Source: JANNUT01 sp046331425 (GTDB taxonomy: Bacteria > Acidobacteriota > Polarisedimenticolia > J045). Taken from it: a DNA stretch of 64,000 nucleotides. The translations under genes were made by a program, and so were the position numbers. A model generated the notes under the pieces. It did no database searches and was not told where the DNA came from. It saw nothing but the letters and a program-made list of their open reading frames with translations. The stretch's first letter is position 1. Every line of letters starts with the position of its first letter. The stretch is from NCBI GenBank assembly GCA_046331425.1, contig JAXLQU010000001.1, forward strand, positions 434,001 through 498,000. Reading direction: 5' to 3'. Below, piece after piece: positions 36,221 through 44,547 of this stretch.

Positions 36221-38146
36221 ATGAAAGAACGATTCAGCCTTGGCGTCCGGCTGATGCTGGTGCTGGTGGCACTGGCCGGCCTGTTCGCGATCGTCGTCTT
36301 GATGACCTACCGCGACCAGCAGGAAGTGCTGGACGAGGTCGCCACGAACTTGCAACAGCAGCGAGTCTCCTACAAAGCCAGCGTCGATCGCTGGTACGAC
36401 ACCGTCTCGCGAGAGCACGCTCGGCAGCTGGCGGCACCCGTTCTGTGGGGAGTCGATACGCTCGAGGGTGTGAAAGAGGGAACGGCCGAGTTCAAGAAGT
36501 TGCAGCGCCGGATGTGGCAGTTCGTTTACGGAACGGACGCGCCCCCCTTGTGGACCGATGCGCCCGCCGGGCCGCTCGAATCGGTGGTTGTGATCGATCG
36601 CAATCACCGCATCGTGGCGGCCTCCGATCCGATGGTCGTCGATCAGCAGTTCACCGACCCGCTCGAGGTGAGCTGGCTCGACGAGTCGCTGCTCTCGCCC
36701 AAGGTTCGTCGCATCGATGGTCGCGACGACGGTCGCCCGGTCATGGAACTCACCACGGCGGTTCCGAACGCACGCAATGAATTGATCGGATTGGTGCGGC
36801 TGCGCTATGTCTCCGCCGAGATCAGCGCGCCACCCGAGTTGCCGGCACCAGTACTCGTCGCCAAGCCGCACCTGATCGGCCCGGCGCTCGCGGGCTTGGT
36901 CGCTGTCTTGGGTGTCGGATTCGGCGCGTTCGCAGCGTGGCAAGTGCTGACGCTCACACGTCGCATGGAAACCCTGGCGCAGGGTGTGCGATTGCCACCG
37001 TCGAGCGGGCCAGGAGAAACCGCGCTGCGCGTGATCGAAGACAAGCTTGGCGAGTTGTCGGCCGCAGCGCGCCGCGATGATCTGTTGCTGGATTCGCTGA
37101 GTGAGGCGTTGCGCGAAGGGGTGGTGCTGCTCGACCCGACGGGAAGTCCAGTGATGGTGACGCACCAGGCGCTGGATGTGCTGCGTCCCGGTGCATCGGA
37201 TGACGAGCAGAGCTCGGTGGTACGAGAACTTTTGGAGACCAACGCCGAGTTGAAGTCGATCGTCGAGGATGGGCTGCAACGCGGGATTGCGGTGCGTGAG
37301 CGCGGACTGACGCTGCCTGGTGCGAGCGGACCACGACACGTGCAGGTGACGTCGTATGTGATGCAGGACGGCGCGAAGCCCGCGGGAATCATGCTGATAC
37401 TGAAGGACCGCGGTTCGATCGCAGCCTTCGAGCGCAACTTGAAAGAGGCCTCGCGCCTGGCCGCGATTGGAGTCTTGACGCGCAGCATCGCGCATGAAGT
37501 GAAGAACCCGCTGGGCGCGATGGGCGTGCATTTGGAGCAACTCCGCCGCCGGCTCGCGCGCGTCGAAGCCGATCCAACCACGGAAGAGCGGATTCGCGTG
37601 ATCCGTGAGGAGATCGACCGGCTACACGAGATCCTGCGTGAATGGCTCGGACTCACCGCTCCCGAAGATCAAACCGCGGGCGAAGCTGGCGTCGAGGAAG
37701 TACTCGACTCGGTGGCGCGGTTGTTGCGAGTCGAAGCGCGCCATCAGAACGTCGAGTTGATCGTGGAACGGGCCGGTGAACTCGGGGCGGTGCCGCTGGC
37801 TCCTACCGGGTTGCGACAAGTGCTGTTAAACCTTGCGCTCAACGCACTCCAGGCGATGCCGCTCGGTGGACAACTGCAATTGAGTGCCCATCGTGAAGGT
37901 GATCGGCTGGTGCTGGATGTTCGCGACTCGGGTGTAGGAATTCCGGATGCGATTCGTGAGCGCATCTTCGACTTTCATTTCACGACACGAAGCGACGGCA
38001 GCGGGTTGGGACTCCCGATTTGCAAGCGGCTGGTGGAGGCGGCGGGTGGAACGATCAGCTTCGAGTCCAGCCCTGGAGCCGGAACCGTGTTTCGGATCCA
38101 GCTTCCGACCCGAGCGAGCCTGCGACAGGCGGAGGAGGCGGTGTAG
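36221..38146 (+). CDS. Sensor histidine kinase (membrane, PAS)
   Basis: The 641-residue kinase has a membrane helix at about 10-28, a periplasmic sensor (about 30-220), a second helix (about 225-245), and a PAS-like region (about 290-400). The HisKA H-box IAHEVKNPLGAM lies about residue 423, followed by N-box ALNALQAM, G1 DSGVGIPD and G2 GSGLGLPI of the ATP-binding domain. It autophosphorylates the H-box His and passes phosphate to a response regulator. No regulator gene is next to it (the following gene is convergent), so it is an orphan kinase in this window. Confidence 0.9.
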   Translation: MKERFSLGVRLMLVLVALAGLFAIVVLMTYRDQQEVLDEVATNLQQQRVSYKASVDRWYDTVSREHARQLAAPVLWGVDTLEGVKEGTAEFKKLQRRMWQFVYGTDAPPLWTDAPAGPLESVVVIDRNHRIVAASDPMVVDQQFTDPLEVSWLDESLLSPKVRRIDGRDDGRPVMELTTAVPNARNELIGLVRLRYVSAEISAPPELPAPVLVAKPHLIGPALAGLVAVLGVGFGAFAAWQVLTLTRRMETLAQGVRLPPSSGPGETALRVIEDKLGELSAAARRDDLLLDSLSEALREGVVLLDPTGSPVMVTHQALDVLRPGASDDEQSSVVRELLETNAELKSIVEDGLQRGIAVRERGLTLPGASGPRHVQVTSYVMQDGAKPAGIMLILKDRGSIAAFERNLKEASRLAAIGVLTRSIAHEVKNPLGAMGVHLEQLRRRLARVEADPTTEERIRVIREEIDRLHEILREWLGLTAPEDQTAGEAGVEEVLDSVARLLRVEARHQNVELIVERAGELGAVPLAPTGLRQVLLNLALNALQAMPLGGQLQLSAHREGDRLVLDVRDSGVGIPDAIRERIFDFHFTTRSDGSGLGLPICKRLVEAAGGTISFESSPGAGTVFRIQLPTRASLRQAEEAV

Positions 38147-38152
38147 TCCTTC

Positions 38153-38386
38153 TCAGTTGCAGTCGCAGCGCGCCAGCGGCTTGCTACAGACAAAGCAGTA
38201 GCCGTTCTCGCTAAACCACTGCTTGATCTCGGCTTGCCACGCATCGACGATGGCGATTCTCTCGACGTCGCTGAACTCCGCTTCGCTCAGCCACAGTCGC
38301 ATGTTGTCCAGGCTGCTGTGATACGCGGTCAGCAACTCGAAGATGCTGCGCGGCTGCTCGCGTACGGTGCTCTCCATGCTGCTCAT
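38153..38386 (-). CDS. Small zinc-binding-type hypothetical protein
   Basis: The ATG at 38386 has an AAGGAGA ribosome site and gives 77 residues; longer frames on this strand run across tRNA-Ser and are spurious. The C-terminus CFVCSKPLARCDCN holds four Cys in a CxxC...CxC arrangement and is likely a metal site; the first 60 residues are helical. The protein ends 6 bp from the convergent sensor kinase gene. Function unknown. Confidence 0.6.
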   Translation of the reverse strand: MSSMESTVREQPRSIFELLTAYHSSLDNMRLWLSEAEFSDVERIAIVDAWQAEIKQWFSENGYCFVCSKPLARCDCN

Positions 38387-38542
38387 CGACTCTCCTTGGC
38401 CCACGCCAGCGGTCGGTGAGAAGCTGACCCCCAAAGCGGTCAAAAGAAAGCGCTGGGATAGGAAATTGCGGAGAGGGCGCCGCAGCGAACTCCCGGGTGG
38501 GCCCCCGCCGCGGCAGTGAGCCGCGACGGGAGGTCCCGAAAG

Positions 38543-38632
38543 TGGCGGAAGGGGTGGGATTCGAACCCACGTTACGGTTACCCGTAAAGCGGTTTTCGAG
38601 ACCGCCGCCTTCAACCACTCGGCCACCCTTCC
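38543..38632 (-). tRNA. tRNA-Ser (CGA)
   Basis: The reverse complement has acceptor GGAAGGG/CCCTTCC, discriminator G and encoded CCA, anticodon stem GCGGT/ACCGC with loop CTCGAAA (anticodon CGA), a long variable arm (TTACGG..CCGTAA) typical of class II tRNA-Ser, and T-arm GTGGG-TTCGAAT-CCCAC. Total 90 nt. Confidence 0.95.
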
Positions 38633-38711
38633 AACCAGGGTCTCGAAAAAGCCGGCAGAGTGTACCCAAGAGTTGGTCGGAGGTCACGACAGCGAGGGCG
38701 ATTCCTGATCG

Positions 38712-39071
38712 TTAGACGTCGGAATCCTGACCGGGTGAGGTGTCCGATCTGCGGAATCGCCGCGAGTCGCGCGGAACGATCGTGCGTAGCGGGAACAACG
38801 ACTCTGCCAGCCAACCCAAGACCAAAAGCGCCAACCAACCAAGCACCAGAGCAACGCCTACGAACAGCACCGGGTCGTTTCGGAAACGAAACCAGATCCA
38901 GGCCGAGAACCCGAGCAGCGCGGCCAAAAGCGTCATGTCTCGGCCCCAACGCGCGGCGTACGATGGGGCGAGCGTGGCCCGGCACCATCGACATCCGATG
39001 TTGCGCCAAGGCGATGTGAACAACGGCCTCAATGGAGTGAGCCGGCCGCCGCATTCTGGACAGATCGCCAT
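38712..39071 (-). CDS. Zinc-ribbon membrane protein of unknown function
   Basis: The 119-residue protein begins MAICPECGGRLTPLRPLF and has a second Cys pair in NIGCRWCRATL, forming a four-Cys zinc ribbon in residues 4-30. Two membrane helices follow (about 47-60 and 66-90), then a basic C-terminal tail (RRFRRSDTSPG). It resembles small membrane proteins with N-terminal zinc ribbons that are common in proteobacteria and myxobacteria, but I cannot name a function. It is 60 bp downstream of the hpnD-like gene on the same strand. Confidence 0.6.
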   Translation of the reverse strand: MAICPECGGRLTPLRPLFTSPWRNIGCRWCRATLAPSYAARWGRDMTLLAALLGFSAWIWFRFRNDPVLFVGVALVLGWLALLVLGWLAESLFPLRTIVPRDSRRFRRSDTSPGQDSDV

Positions 39072-39131
39072 GGCGTGCCCCCAAGGAAGTTGAAATCTAG
39101 AGAATGACTACGTAACGGCAAACCGACATCG

Positions 39132-40031
39132 CTAGCGTCTCGGTTTACCGCGCCACCGTGTGCGCAACCAAACCCTCATCGCCAACGCGGCTTTCATGGC
39201 GCGCGGTACGCGTTGCACGCGATCGGCAGGAAAGCCAGCGCGTTGAACTCGAGTCAAAAGATTCGCGTAGATGGCGCGCATTACCTCTGCCGCGCAATAC
39301 GGCTGCGGGTCGTGGACGATCAGGTCGCCCGCGTGGTCGAGCAGCCGGCGTGCTCTGTCGGCTTGAAACCCGAGATACTCGCGGCGCTTCGCACTCGTTC
39401 CGAAAACCGCCTCATGCTCGTCCAGTCCGAATCGCTGTAGTTCTTCGGTCGGAAGGTAGAAGCGGCCGCGGCCAGCATCCGGCCCAAGATCACGCAGGAT
39501 GTTGGTGAGTTGCAATCCGTTTCCCAGTTCTGCGGCGTAGCGATCGGCGATCTCATCGCTGCGTCCGAAGATGCGCACGCACATGCGCCCGACAGCTCCC
39601 GCTACCAGATCGCAGTAGAGGGCGAGGTCTTCCCAGGTGGCAAAGCGTCGCGGCGAGAGATCCATCTCGACGCCACGAAGCACGTCTTCGAAGAGCTGTC
39701 TCGGCAACCCGAACGCATGCGCGGCTGCCGCAGACTGGATCGCCACCGGATGGGTTGCGTTACCGTCGAACCCACGCGCCAACTCAGCTTTCCACCAGGC
39801 CAAGCTTCGCGCCGCTTGTTGCGTATCGGCAGCCTCGTCGGCGGCGTCGTCGACACTGCGGCAAAACGCGTAGACCGAGATGATCGCGTCACGACGCGCG
39901 CGTGGCATGGTCAAAAAGGCGTAGTAGAAGTTGGTGTTCGAGGCGCGTGCGAGGCGGTTGACGTAGCCGAGCGCGCCACCGCGATCGAGTTGCGTCGGCT
40001 CGCTGCTTCGGATTGGAGCGGTCTGCGTCAT
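39132..40031 (-). CDS. hpnD: Squalene/phytoene synthase family, HpnD-like (presqualene diphosphate synthase)
   Basis: I use the ATG at 40031, which overlaps the Lnt stop (ATGA); a second ATG lies 21 bp upstream. The 299-residue enzyme has the first Asp-rich motif VYAFCRSVDDAADE, MDLSPRRFATWEDLALYCDLVAGAVG, and the second motif LTNILRDLGPDAGRGRFYLP. It joins two farnesyl (or geranylgeranyl) diphosphates head-to-head. HpnD makes presqualene diphosphate for hopanoids; a phytoene synthase role is the alternative. No HpnC, HpnE or cyclase is in the window. Being coupled to lnt and fabF suggests envelope-lipid grouping. Confidence 0.8.
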   Translation of the reverse strand: MTQTAPIRSSEPTQLDRGGALGYVNRLARASNTNFYYAFLTMPRARRDAIISVYAFCRSVDDAADEAADTQQAARSLAWWKAELARGFDGNATHPVAIQSAAAAHAFGLPRQLFEDVLRGVEMDLSPRRFATWEDLALYCDLVAGAVGRMCVRIFGRSDEIADRYAAELGNGLQLTNILRDLGPDAGRGRFYLPTEELQRFGLDEHEAVFGTSAKRREYLGFQADRARRLLDHAGDLIVHDPQPYCAAEVMRAIYANLLTRVQRAGFPADRVQRVPRAMKAALAMRVWLRTRWRGKPRR

Positions 40032-41635
40032 TGGCGTGCTCGCTGACGCCATAGCGATGCGAGGATCAGCCCAACACAGGTCAACAGGGGGAGTGGATCG
40101 AGCCAATCGCCGCAACGTGCGTAGATCGTCGGCGTGCCATTTCCGCGCACCACGGTGTGGATCAATGTTCCTGGCTCGAGTCGCAGTTGCCCTTGTTTGC
40201 CACGTACGAAACCGTCGATTCGACCATCGGGCAGGATGAAACAAGAAGGGCCGGTGTTGCCCGCGCGGATCATTCCCACACGTGACTCGACAGCCCGGAG
40301 CACCGACGCGGCCATTTGATTGTTGCTCACCGCCCAACCGAGCCAACCTTCGGAGGTGATGTTGATGAAGACCTCCGCGCCGTTGCGCGCCGCCTCCCGC
40401 GCAAGCCACGGGTAGTTGTTTTCGTAGCAGATCGGCGTCCAAATCGGCATTGGGCCACTAGCGATTGGAACGGAGAGTGTCCTTCCGCCACTTCCGGAAA
40501 AACCATCGGGCGCGCTGCCCCAGGCGCGGCGCGTCAGTTGGCGCACGAAGTCGCTGGCGGCAGGCCAGATCTTCTCCAGCGACGGGAGTACTCGGCGTTC
40601 GGTGAATGGGAAGAGCACGACTTTGTCGTAACGGCCGACCGTCTTGCCTTCGGTGTCGACGACGAATGCGGAGCAGGTTGGCCGGCGTCCATCGGGCCCT
40701 GTGGCTTGCGTTCCAAACAGCAATGGCGCGCTTTTCGTGCGCGTCAGGAAGGCAACAGTGTCTTGAAAGTTCTTGTGCGTCTCGAACGGGAGGAGGATCG
40801 CATTCTCGGGCCAGACGATTAGATCGGCGCTGCCGGGAGCGACCGCCTCGACCGTCATCTGAGTTTGGACTCGGACCGCGTCCGCGGTCGCTTCCGGTGT
40901 GTGATCGACACTCGGCTGGATCACCGCCACGCGCGGCCCCGCCGTGTAGTCGTCATGATGCAAGCGCCAACTTCCGTATCCGATCAAGAACGCCATGACC
41001 GCCACGCTGGCGGCCACGCCGCGCAACAGCGTACGTCGGCAGCCGACGCCATCGAGTCGCAGACGCAACCAATCGGCAGCGACAGCAAACGGGATCGTCC
41101 ACAGAAAACTCAGGCCTGCTGACCCGATCAGATCGGCGGCTTGGATCAGGATCGGATAGTCATAAAGAAACACTCCGGACTGATACATGTTGCAGTCGCC
41201 GACCCCGAGTGGACGCAAGTATTCGCCCGCGCAAAGTGCGAGCGGCAATACAAGCACCAGCGGAAGCCGTGTGCGGCGAACCAAAACGCGCGCGAGGATC
41301 GCCGCGACTACGTAGTTCCAGGTCAGGATCGCCGTGAAGAATACCCCGACATACCAACCGAACTTCGCCATCGGCCAGTGCGCGTACATGAAGGCGAGCA
41401 GATGCCCTGGCATCCACCCCAGGAACGGCGCGCGCCAACGCTCGATCACCGCGGGAAGCGCCAGCACCACCCAGCCGATCCCCAACAGTGGTCCGGCCGC
41501 CGGATAGCGCAGCGCGGCGGCGAGTAGCAGGCCGCCGATCATGGAAATCGCCAGTGCCTCGGCGCGGCGTCGCCAGCCGGGTAGTGCAACGCTAGGGGTG
41601 ACAACGTTATCGAGAGTCACGCTTCCGATATTCAC
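40028..41635 (-). CDS. lnt: Apolipoprotein N-acyltransferase
   Basis: I favour the GTG at 41635, which overlaps the fabF stop (GTGA); an ATG six codons upstream is possible. The 535-residue protein has several N-terminal membrane helices and a periplasmic nitrilase-fold domain with the Glu-Lys-Cys triad: VWPENAILLPF (Glu about 273), YDKVVLFPFTERR (Lys about 338) and ICYENNYP (Cys about 402). It N-acylates the Cys of mature lipoproteins at the inner membrane, marking a Gram-negative envelope. It is sandwiched, with overlaps, between fabF and the hpnD-like gene. Confidence 0.93.
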   Translation of the reverse strand: MNIGSVTLDNVVTPSVALPGWRRRAEALAISMIGGLLLAAALRYPAAGPLLGIGWVVLALPAVIERWRAPFLGWMPGHLLAFMYAHWPMAKFGWYVGVFFTAILTWNYVVAAILARVLVRRTRLPLVLVLPLALCAGEYLRPLGVGDCNMYQSGVFLYDYPILIQAADLIGSAGLSFLWTIPFAVAADWLRLRLDGVGCRRTLLRGVAASVAVMAFLIGYGSWRLHHDDYTAGPRVAVIQPSVDHTPEATADAVRVQTQMTVEAVAPGSADLIVWPENAILLPFETHKNFQDTVAFLTRTKSAPLLFGTQATGPDGRRPTCSAFVVDTEGKTVGRYDKVVLFPFTERRVLPSLEKIWPAASDFVRQLTRRAWGSAPDGFSGSGGRTLSVPIASGPMPIWTPICYENNYPWLAREAARNGAEVFINITSEGWLGWAVSNNQMAASVLRAVESRVGMIRAGNTGPSCFILPDGRIDGFVRGKQGQLRLEPGTLIHTVVRGNGTPTIYARCGDWLDPLPLLTCVGLILASLWRQRARQ

Positions 41636-42882
41636 ACGGAATACCCTTCCCAACGTTTGAGTACCAAGCAGGAATTCGTACCGCCAAAGCCGAAACTGTT
41701 CGACAGCGCGAACGGGATTTCATGCGAACGTCCTGGCTGGGTGGCGAGGTTCAAGTGTTCGGCCCCTTGATCGAGCATGTGCACGTTGAGGTTAGGGGCC
41801 ACGAAGCCACCCCGCATCATCATCACCGAATAGACGACCTCCAGACTACCGGCCGCGCCGATCGCATGCCCCGTCGACGACTTGGTCGAGGAGACCAACG
41901 GCTGGCGCGTTCCAAACACAGTCTTCATCGCCGTTGCCTCTGAAAGATCACCCTGCGGTGTCGATGTCCCGTGGGCATTCACATACTCGATCTGCTCGGG
42001 AGCGAGTTCGGCGTCGCGGAGAGCTCGACGGATTGCATCGGCGGCGCCCTCGGGCATTGGAGCGACCATGTCGAAGCCGTCCGAGTTGCTGCCCCAGCCG
42101 ACAACCTCCGCGTAGATCGTCGCACCGCGGTTCAGCGCCAGTTCCAGTTCCTCCAACACCACCACGCCGGCACCGCCACTGATCACGAATCCATCTCGAT
42201 CGCGGTCGAACGGGCGAGAGGCGAGAGTTGGGTTCTCGACGAATCCGCGCGAGAGTGCGTGCATCGTGTCGAACGGCCCCGCATGAATCCAGTCGATCTC
42301 CTCCGAGGCCCCCGCCAGCACGCGTTCGTATCGTCCAGTACGGACGTACAAACTGCCGATCCCGATCGCATGAGAGCCGGTGGAGCAAGCCGAGCTGACA
42401 GACCAGCTCTCGCCCAACGTACCCAAGGCAACGCTGACGTTTGCTGCAGCCGTCGAGCCCATCACGTGCGGTACGGTGAAGGGATGAACACGGCGAGTCG
42501 ACCGCGTCCGTTGCAGCGCCTCGGCCGATGTGAAGTTGCGCATCGACGAGCCTGTTCCCGACCCAATCAAGACCGCGATGTTGGTGCCGCGGACGTCGCT
42601 GGGAAGCAAGCTTGCGGTTCTCAATGCCTCATCGGTGGCTCGCAGCGCCATCAGGGCGCACGACGACGCCGACTTCTCGATCTTGCGTGTCACGAGCGAT
42701 GACTGCGGCTCGGTTTCGGGAAGTCCCGCAATGTGCGATGCGATCCCGAGTTCCTTCCAAGCTGGGACCGACACGATCCCTGAGCGCCCCGCACGCAGAG
42801 ACTCTTCGATCGCCTGCAGCCCGGTGCCGATCGACGATACGGCGCCCATCCCCGTGATCACCACCCGTTTCAGGGCTGCCAT
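41632..42882 (-). CDS. fabF: 3-oxoacyl-ACP synthase (KAS I/II, FabB/FabF type)
   Basis: The 416-residue condensing enzyme has the Cys-His-His triad: SSACSTGSHAIG (Cys about 164), NAHGTSTPQGD (His about 297) and SSTGHAIGAAG (His about 338), plus the C-terminal NSFGFGGTN. It elongates acyl-ACP with malonyl-ACP in fatty acid synthesis. FabB versus FabF cannot be separated with certainty from the motif text alone. It is the first gene of a three-gene overlap set (fabF-lnt-hpnD). The 229 bp upstream separate it from the divergent erpA. Confidence 0.9.
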   Translation of the reverse strand: MAALKRVVITGMGAVSSIGTGLQAIEESLRAGRSGIVSVPAWKELGIASHIAGLPETEPQSSLVTRKIEKSASSCALMALRATDEALRTASLLPSDVRGTNIAVLIGSGTGSSMRNFTSAEALQRTRSTRRVHPFTVPHVMGSTAAANVSVALGTLGESWSVSSACSTGSHAIGIGSLYVRTGRYERVLAGASEEIDWIHAGPFDTMHALSRGFVENPTLASRPFDRDRDGFVISGGAGVVVLEELELALNRGATIYAEVVGWGSNSDGFDMVAPMPEGAADAIRRALRDAELAPEQIEYVNAHGTSTPQGDLSEATAMKTVFGTRQPLVSSTKSSTGHAIGAAGSLEVVYSVMMMRGGFVAPNLNVHMLDQGAEHLNLATQPGRSHEIPFALSNSFGFGGTNSCLVLKRWEGYSV

Positions 42883-43028
42883 CTACTGAGTTCCCCTCGC
42901 GCAGCGCGGCATGGCCGGCACTCGTCGCGTGCGCCCGCCGCTGTTTGCCCTGCGCCCTGTTTGCGTGGTTATCAAGCGGGTCAATATACAAGGGTCCTCC
43001 CTCTGCCACGGTTAACGAACTCCAAGTC

Positions 43029-43057
43029 TGGACAAGCCTTGGTGCGGTCGTTAGACT
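43029..43057 (+). promoter_or_regulatory. Putative erpA promoter
   Basis: TGGACA (43029-43034), 17-bp spacer and TAGACT (43052-43057) match sigma70 -35/-10 patterns 55 bp before the erpA ATG, which has a GGAGGAGG ribosome site. Confidence 0.5.
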
Positions 43058-43111
43058 CCCTGAGTCGCCAAAAACCCTTGTGCTCGACGCGCCAGGAGGA
43101 GGATCCGCTAC

Positions 43112-43558
43112 ATGTCGGCCAACGAGCTTCACAAGACAGAACAGGCCCCACAGGCTCAAGAGACTCACCGGGCCACTCAACCGTCAATCCAGCCCAGCCA
43201 GTCTCCCGCCGGGCCTCCACCCGCGGCGCCAGAGTTCACGGTGACCGCTGCCGCCGTCGCCAAACTGCGAGCGTTCCAAGCAGAAAACCCAGAGTTCGTG
43301 GGTAAGTCGTTCCGCGTTTTCATCGAGGGCGGTGGCTGCTCGGGGTTCAACTACGGCTTCGTCTTCGATGACGCCCAGGCCGACGTCGATTTCACGTTCC
43401 TGGCGGAAGGGTTCCCCGTCGCCTGCGACCCGGCATCGATGCAGTACCTGCGCGGCGCAACGGTCGACTTCGTCGAAGATTTTCAGGCGAGCGGCTTCGT
43501 GGTTCGCAATCCGAACGCCAAGACCAGTTGTGGCTGCGGAAGCTCGTTCGGGGTCTGA
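43112..43558 (+). CDS. erpA: Iron-sulfur cluster insertion protein ErpA/IscA type
   Basis: The 148-residue protein has an N-terminal extension of about 40 residues rich in Pro, Gln and Ala, unusual for the family, then the A-type domain: FTVTAAAVAKLRAFQ, FRVFIEGGGCSGFNYGF (first Cys about residue 75) and SCGCGSSF (last two Cys about residues 141-143). It carries [2Fe-2S] or [4Fe-4S] clusters to apo-proteins. Clients here could include NuoI or the radical SAM enzyme; that is inference. It is a single-gene unit with its own promoter and terminator. Confidence 0.9.
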   Translation: MSANELHKTEQAPQAQETHRATQPSIQPSQSPAGPPPAAPEFTVTAAAVAKLRAFQAENPEFVGKSFRVFIEGGGCSGFNYGFVFDDAQADVDFTFLAEGFPVACDPASMQYLRGATVDFVEDFQASGFVVRNPNAKTSCGCGSSFGV

Positions 43559-43584
43559 CCCGATCGATCCAACCTGATTGCTCG

Positions 43585-43621
43585 ATTCGGGTCATCGGTA
43601 ACGGTGACCCGATTTGTTTTT
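43585..43621 (+). terminator. Rho-independent terminator of erpA
   Basis: TCGGGTCA (43587-43594) pairs with TGACCCGA (43605-43612) around a TCGGTAACGG loop, followed by TTTGTTTTT. Confidence 0.8.
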
Positions 43622-43641
43622 CTGGCTTGTTTTGGCACCAC

Positions 43642-44547
43642 TCAATCGCGATGTGCCAGCGCCCTGCTCTCCGCTGCTCGGAAGGGGAGGACGCGGCCTC
43701 GCAATTCGTGACGTTGCAATGACGTCTGCGCAGCCGCGACAAGACCTTCGACCTCCGGCCATGGACCGTCGGCCTCGACAGAGATTCCGCTGCAGCTCCA
43801 GGCGTCGCCGATCAGCTCCAACAGCCCTCCACGCAGTCGCTCCAACGCGGGGCCCGAGTCGTCGCATTGCGGGAGCAGTGCTACCAGCGTGCGGTCATCC
43901 CAGCGACCGACAAGGTCCGAGCCCCGCAACGCACGATTCACAGCGCGCGACAGCCGCGCTGCGTGTGCGGCGCCCGCGCCGCCGCTGACACTGGCGAGCG
44001 GCTCCGACAACTCGATCAGTATCAAAGCGGCCGGCTCGCGCAATGCGTTGCAGCGCGTCAGTGCGCTCTCCGCGCCGAGTGCGAACCCGCGACGGTTCAG
44101 GACGCCGGTCGCGTTATCGTGCAGATCGAGTTGACGAATCCGGTCGGCTTGAGCGCGAACGTCCCCCTCGCGCCTCACCAGACGGCTGCGCAGACTTTCC
44201 AATTCGACTTGGAGTGCGGAGCTCGATCGGCTCCAGCCGAAGAGGCCTGCGACCAGTACCGCGGCGCTCACCAGTGCACCGGCCGCGATCGTCCAGGCGC
44301 TGCCGAGCTCGAGCGTCGAACCGGCGGTCACCACCGCAGACATCAAGAGGCCCAAGGAGATCAGGCCTGCACCACGCACGCGGCTCTGACCACGATTTCG
44401 CCAGATCTCGAGCGCGCCGCCGGTCAGTACCGTCGCCGTACCGGCGGCGCAGCCCGTGGTCACATCGCCAAGTCCGGCGAGTGGTACTGCCAGAGCAGAG
44501 ACCAGGGCCGCGATGAGCCAGGCTGACCGCTGCAGTGCAAGGCTCAT
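43642..44547 (-). CDS. Membrane protein with degenerate GGDEF domain
   Basis: The 301-residue protein has four or five membrane helices in its first 110 residues, a short coiled coil (ALQVELESLRSRLVRRE) and a GGDEF-fold domain (about 140-290): LDLHDNATGVLNRRGF matches the domain start (normally LThDxLTGLxNRR). The signature GG(D/E)EF, which should lie near residue 214, reads VGRWDDRTLVALLP, so the active-site pattern is lost and cyclase activity is unlikely. It may still bind a nucleotide or partner. It overlaps the pilX-like stop by ATGA, so it is the last gene of the minor-pilin operon. Confidence 0.75.
   Translation of the reverse strand: MSLALQRSAWLIAALVSALAVPLAGLGDVTTGCAAGTATVLTGGALEIWRNRGQSRVRGAGLISLGLLMSAVVTAGSTLELGSAWTIAAGALVSAAVLVAGLFGWSRSSSALQVELESLRSRLVRREGDVRAQADRIRQLDLHDNATGVLNRRGFALGAESALTRCNALREPAALILIELSEPLASVSGGAGAAHAARLSRAVNRALRGSDLVGRWDDRTLVALLPQCDDSGPALERLRGGLLELIGDAWSCSGISVEADGPWPEVEGLVAAAQTSLQRHELRGRVLPFRAAESRALAHRD

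Noticed and set aside
36071..37540. 489-residue minus-strand frame
   Set aside because: Shadow of the sensor kinase gene.
38440..38626. Frame MAEWLKAAVSKTALRVTVTW upstream of the small zinc protein
   Set aside because: It runs through tRNA-Ser; only the part from 38386 is kept as a gene.
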